Shown here piece after piece: positions 1 to 11,585 of a stretch of DNA of 64,000 nt. The position numbers and the translations under genes are program-made. The notes below the pieces were generated by a model. It was given only the letters and a program-made list of their open reading frames with translations. It was not told the DNA's origin and searched no databases. This stretch comes from Trissonchulus latispiculum (lineage: Eukaryota > Nematoda > Enoplea > Enoplida > Ironidae). The number at the start of each line of letters is the position of its first letter. Position 1 is the first letter of the stretch. The stretch lies in assembly GCA_030248195.1 (NCBI GenBank), contig JASAND010006966.1:1-64000 (forward strand), read 5' to 3'.

Positions 1-967
1 ATAATTCACATTTATTTTTGCTATTGAAGATTCGTTCCTACCAATACGGTAGTTTTAAGAGGACGCGGTGCCTGGCGCCTGCAGTCTTTGGCCTCTCCTC
101 GGTCTTCTTGGCCCACCAGCACCAGACGTGCTTGCTGGTGAGTGTGTAGGATTAGAGGTGGGGCCGGTTCCACTAAACCGGTTGGAACCGGAACCGGAAC
201 CGGTAGAATTTGGAACCGGCCGGTTCCACGCTTAAAATTGGGCTTGAACTAATTTTTTGCAAGTTTAAAATTTCCAAAAGCTGGATTTCGTAGTTCGTAG
301 TTGCAATTCACAGAGTTGCCATTCATATTTATTTTATTATGCTTCTGATTTTTCAAATTTTGTTAACTTATGCAAAATATTGGGTAGAGCTAGGGAATTT
401 AACCGCTGAGCTCACACACCAAATTTTACAAGGGGACTGTGCGCAAGAACGCTGACCGGCGACTGCGGGTGGAGATCTTTAGTCCAGGCGGCTCTTTTTC
501 CACCGACTCGCCTCGCCAAGTGATACAGACAATTTTAGGGGGGCGCCAACGGGGCGCCAGACAAAAGTAAGGGCACGCACACAAAAACGTTCAGCTCAAT
601 TCGGGACGGACTCCGGGCTACTCCCAGAGCACTACCTAGCTAACAAACTAGTTAAAGATTAATAAATAAAGTTAATTAAATAATCAAAGGCAACTGACTA
701 ATTTATTAGGGACAGACAGGGCAACGACAACAACAGACAAACCTTCCGGGCTACCCGGAGGGGACAGTGGAATACAGCGGGCTACCCGCAACACCGTCAG
801 AAATACAGGGTACAGAAGGGGATATAACCAGAGGGGGAGGGAACCAGCAACAAAGGGGGAAAAAGGGGAAATACAACACAAACGGGGAGGAGGTGATAGC
901 TAGCAAAGGTAAACCCAGGGGGGAACGGGGACAACCCCACAGGATAGGACGAAGAAAGGGTGGGGAG
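1..967. other. Intergenic, no gene recognised
   Basis: No reading frame here resembles a known protein. The stretch holds one GGAACC-type array near 153-229 and purine-rich sequence from about 700 to 967. Short frames at 684-1129 on both strands look like by-products of GC-rich low-complexity DNA. Confidence 0.6.
153..229. repeat. GGAACC array behind a hAT-like end
   Basis: The block opens with TAGAGGTGGGGCCGGTTCC, which fits the TAGNGNTG-type ends of the complete elements in this window, and continues as GGAACC/GGTTCC repeats. No matching inverted end or 8-bp duplication was found downstream, so this is probably one end of a truncated element. Related arrays lie near 53.5 and 57.0 kb. Confidence 0.45.
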
Positions 968-1739
968 CAGTGATGGAACCGGGTCACTTAAGCTTGACCC
1001 GGTGACCCGGTTGAGCCCTGACCCGGTGACCTGGTTGAGCCCTGACCCGGTGACCCGGTGACCCGGTTTTCCAGAAAATTCCAAAAGTTGCAAAAAATTT
1101 TCGATTTTCGCTAAATTTTTGGTGTCCATGTTCCATAACCACTTTGAAAAGAATAACTATGACATACATAAGTTTGCTCTAGGTTTTCTTGAAATGCGTT
1201 TAATAGTATAGCTGTAGCATTTTCTAAATTTATACAGAAATTAGTTGTAAAACCAATAATTTATCCGTCTGCGAAATTTTGCAGGGTCTAATATGAGTAC
1301 TTGTCTAAAAGCACGGAGCACTTTAAAAATTTGGTCATTACGTAGTGAGTTAAATTAAATTAAATTGTTCAATTCAACGGTTACTTTGGTTGCGAAAATA
1401 AACTGCAAACCATATTGTACTAAATAGAGTTCAGGAACTTCATGGAACTTATATAGCTAAAATTAAAAAGCTAAACAATAATTTGCCAGAGACTGACAGA
1501 TTCAAATAACCTCAAGCTGCGCAAGTGCTCAAGACTAAAATGTAGAAAAAAAGCAAACTAATATTGTACATCAACCAAAAATTTAACCTAAAATTTTAGT
1601 TTGGTAAGCCAAAAATTTCTAAAACTTGAGGTAAATTCAGAAAACCGGGTCAAGACCGGGTAGAAGCTCTTGACCCGGTGACCCGGTCCAAAAAGTGACC
1701 CGAATGACCCGGTGACCCGGTGACCCGGTTCCATCGCTG
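968..1739. mobile_element. hAT-like MITE, CCGGGTCA-repeat family, copy 1
   Basis: Non-autonomous element of 772 bp. It starts CAGTGATGGAACCGGGTCA and its right end reads the same in reverse complement except one base (CAGCGATGG...). The perfect 8-bp direct repeat GTGGGGAG flanks it (960-967 and 1740-1747). Both ends carry arrays of TGACCCGG; the interior is AT-rich and has no ORF. A second copy lies inverted at 31921-32669 and matches through most of the interior. The 8-bp duplication and CAGNGNTG end are hallmarks of the hAT superfamily; the assignment is inferred from these because no transposase is present. Confidence 0.9.
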
Positions 1740-1747
1740 GTGGGGAG

Positions 1748-3270
1748 GGTTAGGAATTAGACAAAAATACGACTGAAAAAGGTTAGGGGAAGGAACAGAA
1801 GTTAGAAAAGGTAAGTTTGAAATGATTTTTAAAAGGAAATTGAAAATAAAGCACTCACGCTTTAGGTGTAGATTTCTCGAAGGGTGGGGGCCCCAATCTC
1901 AGAAACCAACCGCTCAGTGTCTTGACAAACTCCCAACTGCAGAAAAGATGACGTAAGCGTCAAAGGAGAATTTTGTTATACGTTGGGAACGGGAGGGTCT
2001 ATCTTTGCTAAGCCAACAAGAATTAAAATTACATGCAATGTTAAGTTTACGCTCAGAAATAAGTGATTTTAGATAATTTTCAGAAGATGAGCATAAAGTT
2101 AGCACTGCACGATATTTAGGGGGAATTTTACGTACAAAATAATACATAATCATCGGGCTTCCCAACAATTATAGTAATACCATATTTATGGGGGATTTGG
2201 GGGATTTTTGGGGGGAGTTTTAGGAAAAACAACGAAAGTGGGAATTGGGAAAGGACTTGGAAAGGGGGTGATAGCGGGGACGCTATTACCCACATTACAT
2301 CTCCCCAGGGCTTAAAGCACGAGCCCCGACGAGTGCCAGAAGAAAAAGGAAAAAGGAGTTTTTAAGGGGTGTGGATGCACAGTTGCCAATTATATATAGA
2401 AAGTCAGTAACGAACAAGTACGTATATATATATATGTAAATAGGATCAAAATACAAAAAATAAGCTCAAAAATAAGGGACTTGGAATGGGGAGGATAGCT
2501 TCGAATTTATTAAAGCATTATTCTTTTTAAGAGATTAGAATAGGGGAGGGAGAAGGGAATGCCACAACTCACCAAGGTAATTAATTGGAGGATTTACCTC
2601 CGGAAGGGGCTCCACGGTTGTCGTCGTTACCAACCCCACGAAACATCAACAGGATGACCAATGAGAATCAGCGTTGCAGAAGGAACATAATCCTGTAAAT
2701 AAGCAGACAGCAGTTGAATAAGTATGTTCTAAATAAGTACAATATATTATTGTACATGTGCACAGATATGACATATTACGTTGTTGAATGAAGGTTGGGG
2801 TGGGATAGTTGGATTAGGCGGAGGTGGATAACAAACAGGTAGGATGGGACCAGCACCCTCCACAGTTACCCCTAACTTTTAACTATGTTGGTAGGGGCCC
2901 GGAATTTGCTGCATAAACCAGAATTTAACAAATGTGTTAGGGTGCAAGTCGACCAGGGCAAGGTGCTCGATTAGCAACATGTAAGCTTTAAGTTTTCTTC
3001 TGGCAATTGCCCCTCGCGTCCTTGCCCATGACCGTCGCCCACAGCTCCGGAGCTGCGAGGGGCACGACGGTGGTCGGCAGCCCAACCAAACCTATAATTA
3101 AAATAAACTGTTAACTTGGTTGTGACTCAACGTTAATCCATATTTTGATTCAAATTCGTTGCTATTAGTAAAGTTGAAAATAATTTCTTTTAATTTTGTT
3201 TTAGTGTAACCTTTACTAGTGATATTACTCAAAAGTAGACAGACCCTGTCTTTGAAGTCACAATTTTTAC
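1748..3270. other. Intergenic, no gene recognised
   Basis: AT-rich spacer with G-runs around 2190-2280 and no recognisable protein. An 84-codon frame on the minus strand (2168-1914) has no family features I can name. Confidence 0.55.
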
Positions 3271-3284
3271 AGTTTACCCCCTGT

Positions 3285-3675
3285 GAGACCCCCCCCCATG
3301 GAGAGGCCAGACCCCCCACTCCCCCCATACCCGACCTCGACTACTCCGCCCAAGCAGAGCTCAGACCCCCCTCCAAAATGGGGTCCAAACAAGAGAAAAA
3401 ATGCTAAATTTTTGCAAAATTTTTTGCAATTTTTCAAAAATTTTCTGAAAAAATTGTCTAGAAACAGTTAAAAACGCTAAAAAATAGGTTCTAAAACGCA
3501 ATACGAGCGGTTTTTTATTAGATTTATGTCGAAAGTAGTCGATTTTATGTCCAAAAATGGCCATTTTTAGCTGAAAAAAATTTGGGTACAGTTTTTTTTG
3601 AAAATTTCCGATTTTTGAGACCCCCCCAAGCCAGATTTGGACTTTTTACTCCCCCCCCCCAACCCAAACAGGTGG
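3285..3675. repeat. Poly-C flanked AT-rich block, possible degenerate MITE
   Basis: C-runs at both sides (about 3290-3370 and 3630-3660) enclose an AT-rich core full of AATTTTT stretches. The outer ends, TACCCCCTGTG and the reverse complement TACCACCTGTT, are imperfectly inverted, as in the elements at 22815 and 52935. No 8-bp duplication was found, so this is only a possible relative. Confidence 0.35.
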
Positions 3676-3759
3676 TACACCTATGACAGCAGTGACGGAA
3701 CGGACAGAGTCTATCATCCGGCTTTATCTGTTTCGTTCCGAGACGGCGGGACCGCCTTG

Positions 3760-3883
<124 letters not shown>

Positions 3884-3884
3884 A

Positions 3885-4846
3885 TTAACTTAGTTCTAGT
3901 TTAGTAGTCTACTGTCACAAATTCTAACCTTGTGATTCCTAATTGTTCTGATATACTTAAATATTTATTATCTTATTATGCTACTGTTTTCTACTACAGC
4001 CATGATGGATCTCTGCTTATCCTTTGCAAAAAGACATTTGTTTTGGGCTTGGAAAGGGGCTCCATGGAAATGACGAACTACATAGTATTCTCTCAACCAG
4101 AGCCAGACTAGGCTTAGCTTGGACACTACTATATAACTGTCACTAGAATGTTATACACTGATAAAACTGGGTCTCATAAAAGATATACTGGCTTGTTTAC
4201 GTCTGCTGTGCCAAACGCATGCCTTGGATTCATAGAATTTTCTATTTTCTGAACATTTAAGGCTGACTATAATGTCTCTTTGAATATATTGTGGTATCTA
4301 TATCTTGTACATACGAATTTTGAATCTGGTAATAATAGTGACATTGGAAGTTTTGAACTTTTACAAATACATTTGACTTAAGCTTAGTCCAGGTGATTTC
4401 TTTTCCAACGGTCCAAATAATATTTTTTAAACTTAAATAATAAATATCATCCTGCTATCTTGGAATTAGATTTTGTTTTGCCAAATGCGGTAAAGTTTTT
4501 ATCATTTTTCGGTTGTTGTTTAGGTTTAGTGTTTAAACAATGAGTATGTGTAAAAGATATAAGTGGATGTATTGCAAACAATTAGTACGTTACATGGTGA
4601 CACGGTTAATTTGCAGTATTACTAGGTTAGCTTCTAAAGGGCATTACCTTGCCAAAGTCACATATGTACTCGGCCAAATACTGAAATCGCTTTAGTCAGT
4701 GAATTGTGGTAGCTGCGACAAGAGGATTGAAATTATCGCTTTTGGGATGAGTTCTTTGAATTTCACAACCAAGGAATAGCTTAAGCTAGCGGAGTTGAAA
4801 CCTAGCCAATTCACGGGCGAGGTTTGCTTCCGTCTACTTTCATCAA
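3885..4846. other. Intergenic, nothing recognised
   Basis: AT-rich unique-looking sequence without a supported gene, RNA or repeat. Confidence 0.5.
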
Positions 4847-5020
4847 TCAGAATCGTAAGTCAGAATTTCATTAGTCAGAATTTCGTTAGTTAGAATTTCA
4901 TTAGTCAGAATTTTAATTTTGAAATAATATAAGTTGAACTTTCATTTGTCAGAATTTCATAAGTCAGAATTTCATTAGTCAGAATTTCATTGGTCAGAAT
5001 TTCGTAAGTCAGAATTTTAT
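4847..5020. repeat. TCAGAATTTCATTAG tandem array
   Basis: About ten imperfect copies of a roughly 15-bp unit (GTCAGAATTTCATTA with variants). The same array occurs in reverse complement on both sides of the element at 6734-7353. The uninterrupted stretch around 4922-4957 corresponds exactly to the pre-insertion site of that element. Confidence 0.85.
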
Positions 5021-5246
5021 TTTTCTAGTTTCTTAAAAAGTTCGCACGTTGCTGCACAGTCTTAGGGTCTTTCCGTTCCCGATAAAGTAGGGGAGAGTAA
5101 AGAAGAGCGGAGCTAAAATCAACTCTTTTGTAGCTCTTATAACTCTTCCCCAAAAAGAACATTGATGATTTTCGCCAAACCAAGAGTATTGTAATGGAAG
5201 CAGGCATAGGAAAGATTGATAAGCCTGATATGGGAGTTCAGCTGAT

Positions 5247-5318
5247 GGCCCTGTGGTGTAGCGGTAGCATGTCTGTTTCCGGATCAGAAGGGCCGTGGTT
5301 CGATCCCCGGTTGGGCCA
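5247..5318 (+). promoter_or_regulatory. tRNA-like pol III promoter of SINE unit 1
   Basis: A box TGGTGTAGCGG at 5254-5264 and B box GGTTCGATCC at 5297-5306, 32 bp apart as in tRNAs. The sequence can form T-stem and anticodon-like stems with a seven-base loop TTCCGGA, and the GGCCC start can pair with GGGCC near the end. It sits inside a dispersed repeat, so it is a SINE head rather than a working tRNA gene. Confidence 0.75.
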
Positions 5319-5569
5319 ATTCTCTACTTTCAATGGTGAGTGAAAAACTGAACCTCCCTTTCCCTTCTTTCTTCTAGGTCCTGGTTTCGTGTGTACGAGG
5401 GTGCCTGACGCCTCCCGTTGGGGCTTGCCCTGGTTTCTTCCTGATCCACTAGCCCTTGTAGAAGCGCTACGGCTACATGTGGCGAGGCAGAAACAGGACC
5501 CGCTTTGGACTCCTGTCTCCGGTCCCCCAGTAGTTGCTTCTGGTTAGTAGGATCTAAAGGGGTCTGGAA

Positions 5570-5994
5570 TAGAGTTGAGCATTTCGGCCCGTCGGCCCGG
5601 CCCGGCCCGGCCCGCGGGCCGGGCCGGGCCGTGTCGAGCAAGATTTTGGAGCGGGCCGGACCGGGCCGGGTCGAAAAAGTTTTTAACTGCGGACCGGAGC
5701 GGGCCGAAACGGGCCGGATCGACCTTCGAAAATGTTGTGAAATCACTAAAATTAGCTAAATATTTAAGCATTCTTGTAATTTACAACAAAATGTAACATT
5801 TCGTAGCATAACTTAGCTTTTCCACAATGCATTGAAGCCTTTGAAATAAACTTGTTTGTAAAATTTTGGAAATTTTCTTTTGGCGGGCTAGGCAGGGCCG
5901 AATTTTGTTGGTTTGCGGGCCGGGCCGGGCCGAAAATTTTGCCAACGGGCCGGGCCGGGCCGGGCCGAAAAAATCCGGCCCGTGCTCATCCCTA
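5570..5994. mobile_element. hAT-like MITE, GGCCCG-repeat family
   Basis: Element of 425 bp inserted into the SINE. Ends are TAGAGTTGAGCATTTCGGCC and, in reverse complement on the right, TAGGGATGAGCACGGGCC. The 8-bp duplication GTCTGGAA lies at 5562-5569 and 5995-6002. Arrays of GGCCCG/CGGGCC sit behind both ends and the centre is AT-rich. The SINE copy in reverse near 13900-13925 lacks the element and has GTCTGGAA only once (as TTCCAGAC), confirming the boundaries. Confidence 0.93.
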
Positions 5995-6015
5995 GTCTGG
6001 AACGTGTGTCGGGGA

Positions 6016-6078
6016 GCACGGATCCCTTTGGCTCAGAATGCCCTGCGCTGGATGCGCTCTCAGTTCGATTCCGAGTTG
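6016..6078 (+). promoter_or_regulatory. Second tRNA-like block of the SINE
   Basis: A-box-like TGGCTCAGAATG at 6029-6040 and B box AGTTCGATTCC at 6062-6072. It differs from the other head, so the SINE seems to carry two tRNA-derived modules. The reverse-strand copy near 13834-13890 preserves both boxes. Confidence 0.6.
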
Positions 6079-6175
6079 AGTAAGCCGCGGGACTCGTCTT
6101 AAAGAAACCCGGGGGAGATGTAAGGGAAGCAGGCGTAGGAAAGATTGATAAGCCCGATATGGGAGTTCAGCTCAT

Positions 6176-6247
6176 GTCCCTGTGGTGTAGCGGTAGCATG
6201 TCTGTTTCCGGATCAGAAGGGCCGTGGTTCGATCCGCGGTTGGGCCA
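6176..6247 (+). promoter_or_regulatory. tRNA-like pol III promoter of SINE unit 2
   Basis: A box TGGTGTAGCGG at 6183-6193 and B box GGTTCGATCC at 6226-6235, nearly identical to the head at 5247-5318. Confidence 0.72.
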
Positions 6248-6733
6248 ATTCTTTACCTTCAATGGTGAGTGAAAAGCTGAACCTCCTTCTTCTCTTCTCT
6301 CTTCTAGGTCCTGGTTTCGTGGGTACGAGGGTGCCTGACGCCTCCTGTTGGGGCTTGTCCTTGGTTTCTTCCTGATCCACCAGCCCTGGTAGAAGCGCTA
6401 CAGTATAATCCAACAGTTATTACGTACTCTTGGCCATTCTGATTCTTTTAAAATTCCAACGAAACAGCCTATCTTCATATCCTGTCAATAAAATGTAGGT
6501 AGGTGTAGGCGGAACCAACCTAGTTGTTGGGGAACCCTTTTGAAAAGAAGGTTTTGCTCGTTGCTGGTGGTAGAGCTAAGACACATATTTGTGTCGACTA
6601 GAAATCATTTTATTAAATTATCATCAAGATTAGCCATCTGGTTACAGTTTGCGCCAGGAAGAACAGTGCTTTTTTGCAAAATTCTGACAAACGATATTCT
6701 GACTAATGAAATTCTGACAAATGAAAGTTCAAC

Positions 6734-7353
6734 GGATCTTTTGCGCTTCCCCCACCCCCAGCTTTCCCCTAACTTTGGATTTTTTGACCAATAACTTTGA
6801 AATTTGGTGTGAGTGCATCCTGGCGGCTGGTGAATTCAAAAATTTAAAAAATTTTAAATTTTTAAAATTTTTAAATTTTAAATTTTTGTTTGGGAAGGGG
6901 GGGACCAAGGGGAACCAAAAAAATTTTTGAAAAAAATTTTGCTGGAAATTTGCATACAGGGGATTTCTGGGGCGGGCGCTGAGCACGAATCTGAAATTTG
7001 TTTTTCGATTCAGCTTTTCGTTAGCTCAGTATAAGCTTACACGTTAAGCTTACAACTTTAGCTTTTAATGAGCTAACGAAAAGCTGAATCAAAAAACAGA
7101 TTTCAGATTCGTGCTCAGCGCCCCAGAAAACCCCTGTACGCAAGTTTGCAGCAAAATTTTTTCAAAAATGTTTTGATTTCCCCTTACTGGTCCCCCCTTA
7201 CCAAAAAAAATTAAAATTGTTAAAAATTTTTAAAATTTTAAAATTTTTGAATTTTTGAATTTACCAGCCTCTAGTATGCACCCACACCAAATTTCAAAGT
7301 TATTGGTCAAAAAAAATCAAAAGTTAGGGCTGGGGGGAACGCGCAAAAGATCC
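6734..7353. mobile_element. Palindromic fold-back MITE, copy 1
   Basis: A 620-bp near-complete inverted repeat whose ends read GGATCTTTTGCGC. The 8-bp duplication AGTTCAAC is at 6726-6733 and 7354-7361. The arms meet near 7030-7080 at GTTAGCTCA/TGAGCTAAC and are rich in AATTTTTAAA. It is inserted into a TCAGAATTTC array. A second copy at 29978-30582 has different flanks with its own 8-bp duplication. The end sequence differs from the YAG-type elements, so the superfamily is open (hAT, P-like or another group making 8-bp duplications). Confidence 0.92.
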
Positions 7354-7361
7354 AGTTCAAC

Positions 7362-8728
7362 TTATATTATTTCAAAAACCTAAATTCTGACTAATGAAAT
7401 TCTGACTAATGAAAGTTTAAAAAGTTAGTTTCTGACTAATGAAATTCTGACACATGAAATTTTGACTACTGAAGATAAATCGTTCGCTTCGTGTTCACGA
7501 CAGCTAAAGGAACAATTCCGCTCTTTTTGAATGTTTCCCTAAAATGTTTCCAACAGTGAAAACTGGGTATATAGGTTGCTTTTCAAAGCCATAGCTGCTG
7601 AAATATTGCTCCATTGCTCTCATTAAAGCTATTCCTATGAAACCTAAAGCACGCCGATTTGGACCAAATGGCAGCTATAAAAACAAACATAGCTATATGC
7701 TAATGATTAAGCAGGGAATGCACAGGCGTGTTTAAAATGGGTCTGGGGAAAACCGGCTTTCCTTCCTTGATTTTACGTGATTGATTGTTCCACAGAATAA
7801 GTAGAGCATTGGAATAATGCATTGCGTCAGGCCAATCACGTGCTAAAAAGGTACATGCCATCTTTTAAAGTATTTTCATGCACATTTGGTTTCAACGGTC
7901 TCCGTAGCTGTTTCTCCCATTTTAGGTTAAACCAAGCATTTTCTCGCTTAGAATCATAAAATTAAGCCTGCATCATCCTGCCATCGCGAAATCAATAAGT
8001 AAGAGAAAATTGATACTTTCTAAAATAGAAAGAACAATGTGTAGTACATATTTAAGTTGGCCAAAGTGCAGTTCTCCGGCTGCCTAGCCTACGTAACAGT
8101 TTGATTTTAAGTGTAATGGCTTTATTTTAAAGGACATTTTGTTAAGTAAATACTTCGATGCATAAATTTTCGGTTATCAGCACAAAAGTTTTTCAGCCCA
8201 TTTTGTTACAATTGTTTGCTAACGCCATTTAAAGCGATTACCACCACTTTGACGGATTTACATAATTTGCAATAAATTCTCCTTAACGCATGTACCTGTC
8301 AAACCCAAATCGATTTCGTTATAATCACATTCTTTCTTTGAAATCAGGTTTCATCTGCACTGCAGAGTTCGTTAATAGACAGTTTAACAGATCACCGCAG
8401 TTTCACTATTAGTGTGGTTTAGATACCATTCCGGTGCATTGGGGTACCGGACACTGTTGGTATCCGGCAATGTGCAAAAGTTTTTCATTGTGGGAGTTGA
8501 CTGAGAAAACCGCGTTTTTTGGTTTATGCTCAAAATTAGCCCAGAAAGAGTAAAAAAATGGACCTGGGGAGCGGCGAGCTCAAATTCTGATGGGGAAAAT
8601 CCATCCACGGCACGGCCCCTTTCCTTTCTATCTAATATGAGGATATCCGTTACCTGTGTTTCCTAATGATTATTATCTCTTTCACTTTCACTCTTTCATG
8701 ATAAAGTTACAGGATTGGAACAAGTTAG
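7362..8728. other. Array remnant, then intergenic
   Basis: Up to about 7470 this is the other half of the TCAGAATTTC array. Beyond it is AT-rich sequence with no gene I recognise; the 74-codon minus-strand frame at 8608-8384 is unsupported. Confidence 0.5.
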
Positions 8729-9550
8729 TAGCTGGGCACGGGTAGTCGGGTACCCGACGGGTACCGGGTACCCGAAAAACCCGGGTCCTGCTTCGGGTAC
8801 CCGATATCCGTTAAAACCGGAAAAAACCGGATTTGACTGGGACTTTCCAGTTTACCCCCCAAACCAAATTTAAACTTGACGCTCGAGCTATTTGTGGGGA
8901 TATGTTTTCAACCACCCAGTGCTCAAATATTGCTAAGTTTTTATTAAGCGAAATTGCACCTTTCAAACAGATCGTCCAGTTTATAAAATCAAAATGATAC
9001 AATATTCTGCAAGTTTATTTTTATTAGTGGGTTTGTAAAGGTAAAGTTTGCTTCAAAATTTACCCCTGTACCCTGAATTTTTGTAAATCAGTCTTAAACG
9101 TCTTCATTCCAAATTCAGCTGACCTGTTTCTCACCAGAAACAGTTTTATTACTATATATCAAACAGTAGCTAAAGCAAACGCAAACTAAAGGGAAAACTA
9201 TACAGATTTTTCAATTCTATTGATTCTGTAATAGCTCGACCGTGAGGTCCATAGTCACGGTGGGAATCCAAAAATTTTGGTAATCGTACCAAATAGCAAT
9301 ACCTTTGGCATTAGTCACTAGAAGCCTGGCAAGTTAAACATAAAAAGAATTAAGCTGAAATATGCCGCAAAAGCGTTTTATTTTAATAGCAAACAAAAAT
9401 AAGCATTAAAATTCAATTTTGCTTTCGGGTACCGAAACTGTCGGTACCCGGGTACCCGGGTACCCGAAGTCGGGTACCGGGTACCCGAGTGCGTTGCATT
9501 CCCGACATTGGGCTTCGGGTAGTTTTTTGTCAGACCCGTGCCCATGCCTA
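8729..9550. mobile_element. hAT-like MITE, CGGGTACC-repeat family
   Basis: Element of 822 bp with ends TAGCTGGGCACGGGT and, reverse-complemented on the right, TAGGCATGGGCACGGGT. The perfect 8-bp duplication CAAGTTAG is at 8721-8728 and 9551-9558. Arrays of CGGGTACC/GGGTACCCG lie within the first and last 100 bp or so; the interior is AT-rich with no ORF of note. Assignment to hAT rests on the ends and duplication length. Confidence 0.92.
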
Positions 9551-9558
9551 CAAGTTAG

Positions 9559-11577
9559 ATGCTAATTTGTAACGAAGTGAAATTACTATGGAGTAGCGTG
9601 TGCAAGGAGGTCAAAAACGGCAACTGAAATGTCTACTTTCGTTACACAGGTAAACTGTTCCACTGATTCAAACCTATCATATTAACTTTCATTTGCACCT
9701 GAGCACCTATCATTAGCTCAGTCTCCGGTTCATCAGGTTTGCGTGTAGTTGCTGTGAACAATTGTACGATCACGATGTTCGTCACGTTGTAAAGTGGAAT
9801 GTTGAAATATGGTTGAGAGACTAAAGTTTTCGTACCTCGGTTCTCGCATCCTACCCGATATTCCAGACAAATCTAGCGTACATTTTTATCATGTAACCTC
9901 TTGGCTCTTACACAAGATTCATTCCATAGCTAGTCAGCAGTCAGCAAAACTGTGGCATTCTACATTTCGCAATAAAAACAGTTTGATAGGTATATATATA
10001 ACCACGTGCTACCTATTGGTACAAAATCTAGAAATTCCACTGCAGAAGCTTTGATCACACAGTATAGAATATACTAAAGCTAGTGTAGCTAAGCTAATGT
10101 AAGCAAGTCCTGTCTGGGCACTCAGAAAGCAATGTTTATGTATAGCTGCAGTGAGAAGGTGTTTTGCAGTGACGCTGATTCAATGTTTTTCACAGGACCC
10201 GCAACTGTTGTTTTTCATACGTCTGGTTCGCACATAAGGCTGTCACCTATAGCATTTGAGTGTAACTCTTCTAGCTGTTGAGGTTAAAGATTAGGCTTAA
10301 GTTGAAGTAGAAATTTGAATAAACAATGCTTAAATACCTTAATATTTTGCATTGTGAAATGTTGATAGTTCAATCGGCCACGTAGACAAGTGTTAAACTT
10401 AGCTTGGGTTATCAATGTTAGCTTGAATAGACTATGTTAAAGTTATCATTTGTAGAACTCATTCTGCGGCTTCAACTGCACTGTTAAAAATTTCGACAAA
10501 AGCAGGTTAATTTTTGGCTAGCGCTATGGCAAAACATTAGCTCATACATGATTACTAAATCAACTTTTATGCAAATGAGCTTCTTTGGCATTATGCGTTA
10601 ACAATGACAATTTCATCAGAAATCAAAACTAACCTAATGTATGAAGAAGATTTTGAATTGTTTTCCTTGTCAAAACTTCCCAGTTTATTTTATTTTTCCA
10701 TCCGTTTCTCTTTATTTCTTAGAATTTATGACTCCGGTGAAGAGGGATTATGTGATTGTTTAATTTATAAAAGGCATCCGCTCGATTAGTTTCCATATTC
10801 GTTTTTGGAATCATTGGTTTCTTGCGGATCCCCTTTCTTCGGAAGGAACTTTCCTTCTGCGATAGGAATAAATTGCCACAGCAGTATCGCAAATGCACGA
10901 AGACGAAACAGCTTTACTCTGTGGCATTAAGTTTTCATGACCTCTCGATTCTCGGTGAAAACTGTTCCGAGCTCACCTGTTTCGATGTCAGAATTGGGTG
11001 ATCTTTTGCCAGCCAAAATCAATAAAAGCTATTCATTTTTTGTTAAAACTGGTAGTTTGATAACTTTAACAGATTGCATTTTCGCATAGCGAAGAAAAAA
11101 CTGTTGATTAGCAGTCCCATATAGATGATTAATTTAACCTTCTTTTACGTGTCCTATTGTCCTAAAAGTTGTCTTTCAAAAGATAAGATGTTTCAATCAT
11201 TTTAATTGTTACAAAGTTCTAAAACTTGGGGTAATGTCAAATTCTTGAATTTGTCCCCGGAATTAATCGTTTCACATCTATCTAATGCTGCCTAGTTGGT
11301 GAGCCTGTTGCAGCTGATGGGTGCACTTTTTTCTCAGAGCAACTTTTTCCCAGTCAAAGCGATTCGTTTGATAAATTTCTCTCGTTTGTTTACATGATTA
11401 TACGTTTGTCAAACAAGTTTCGCAGGTGTCAACTTGATTGTGCATGTGCACATGCCTTTACACTTTTTTCCTGTACATGCATGCTTTTAGCAGAGTCTGA
11501 GACTGCATTTAATTGATTTTGCTGATGGAGTGATTTGTTTCAACTTCAACAGGATTCGTATTTCTGGTTTTTCGCCC
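9559..11577. other. Intergenic, nothing recognised
   Basis: AT-rich spacer. The two ORFs of 61-81 codons have no recognisable features. Confidence 0.5.
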
Positions 11578-11585
11578 GTTCCGGT

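Larger units (their letters stand above)
5212..6410 (+). mobile_element. Composite tRNA-derived SINE, tandem units, split by a MITE
   Basis: A unit of about 500 bp is present about 1.4 times in tandem: the block starting near 5212 recurs at about 6142 once the 425-bp inserted element and its duplicated 8 bp are subtracted. Each unit carries a tRNA-like head with pol III A and B boxes (5247-5318; 6176-6247), a shared body (ATTGAAAGTAGAG-type motif, CTTCTAGGTCCTGG), and a second unrelated tRNA-like block (6016-6078). A related copy runs in reverse at 13537-14060 and a diverged one at 46093-46390. Frames inside it have no coding support. Confidence 0.8.

Noticed and set aside
5247..5318. Genuine tRNA gene
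   Set aside because: The tRNA-like fold is imperfect and embedded in a dispersed repeat present in at least four places, so it is a SINE head.
5505..5796. Overlapping frames on both strands in GC-rich DNA
   Set aside because: They read the GGCCCG array of a MITE and SINE body; composition is Gly/Pro/Arg low complexity.
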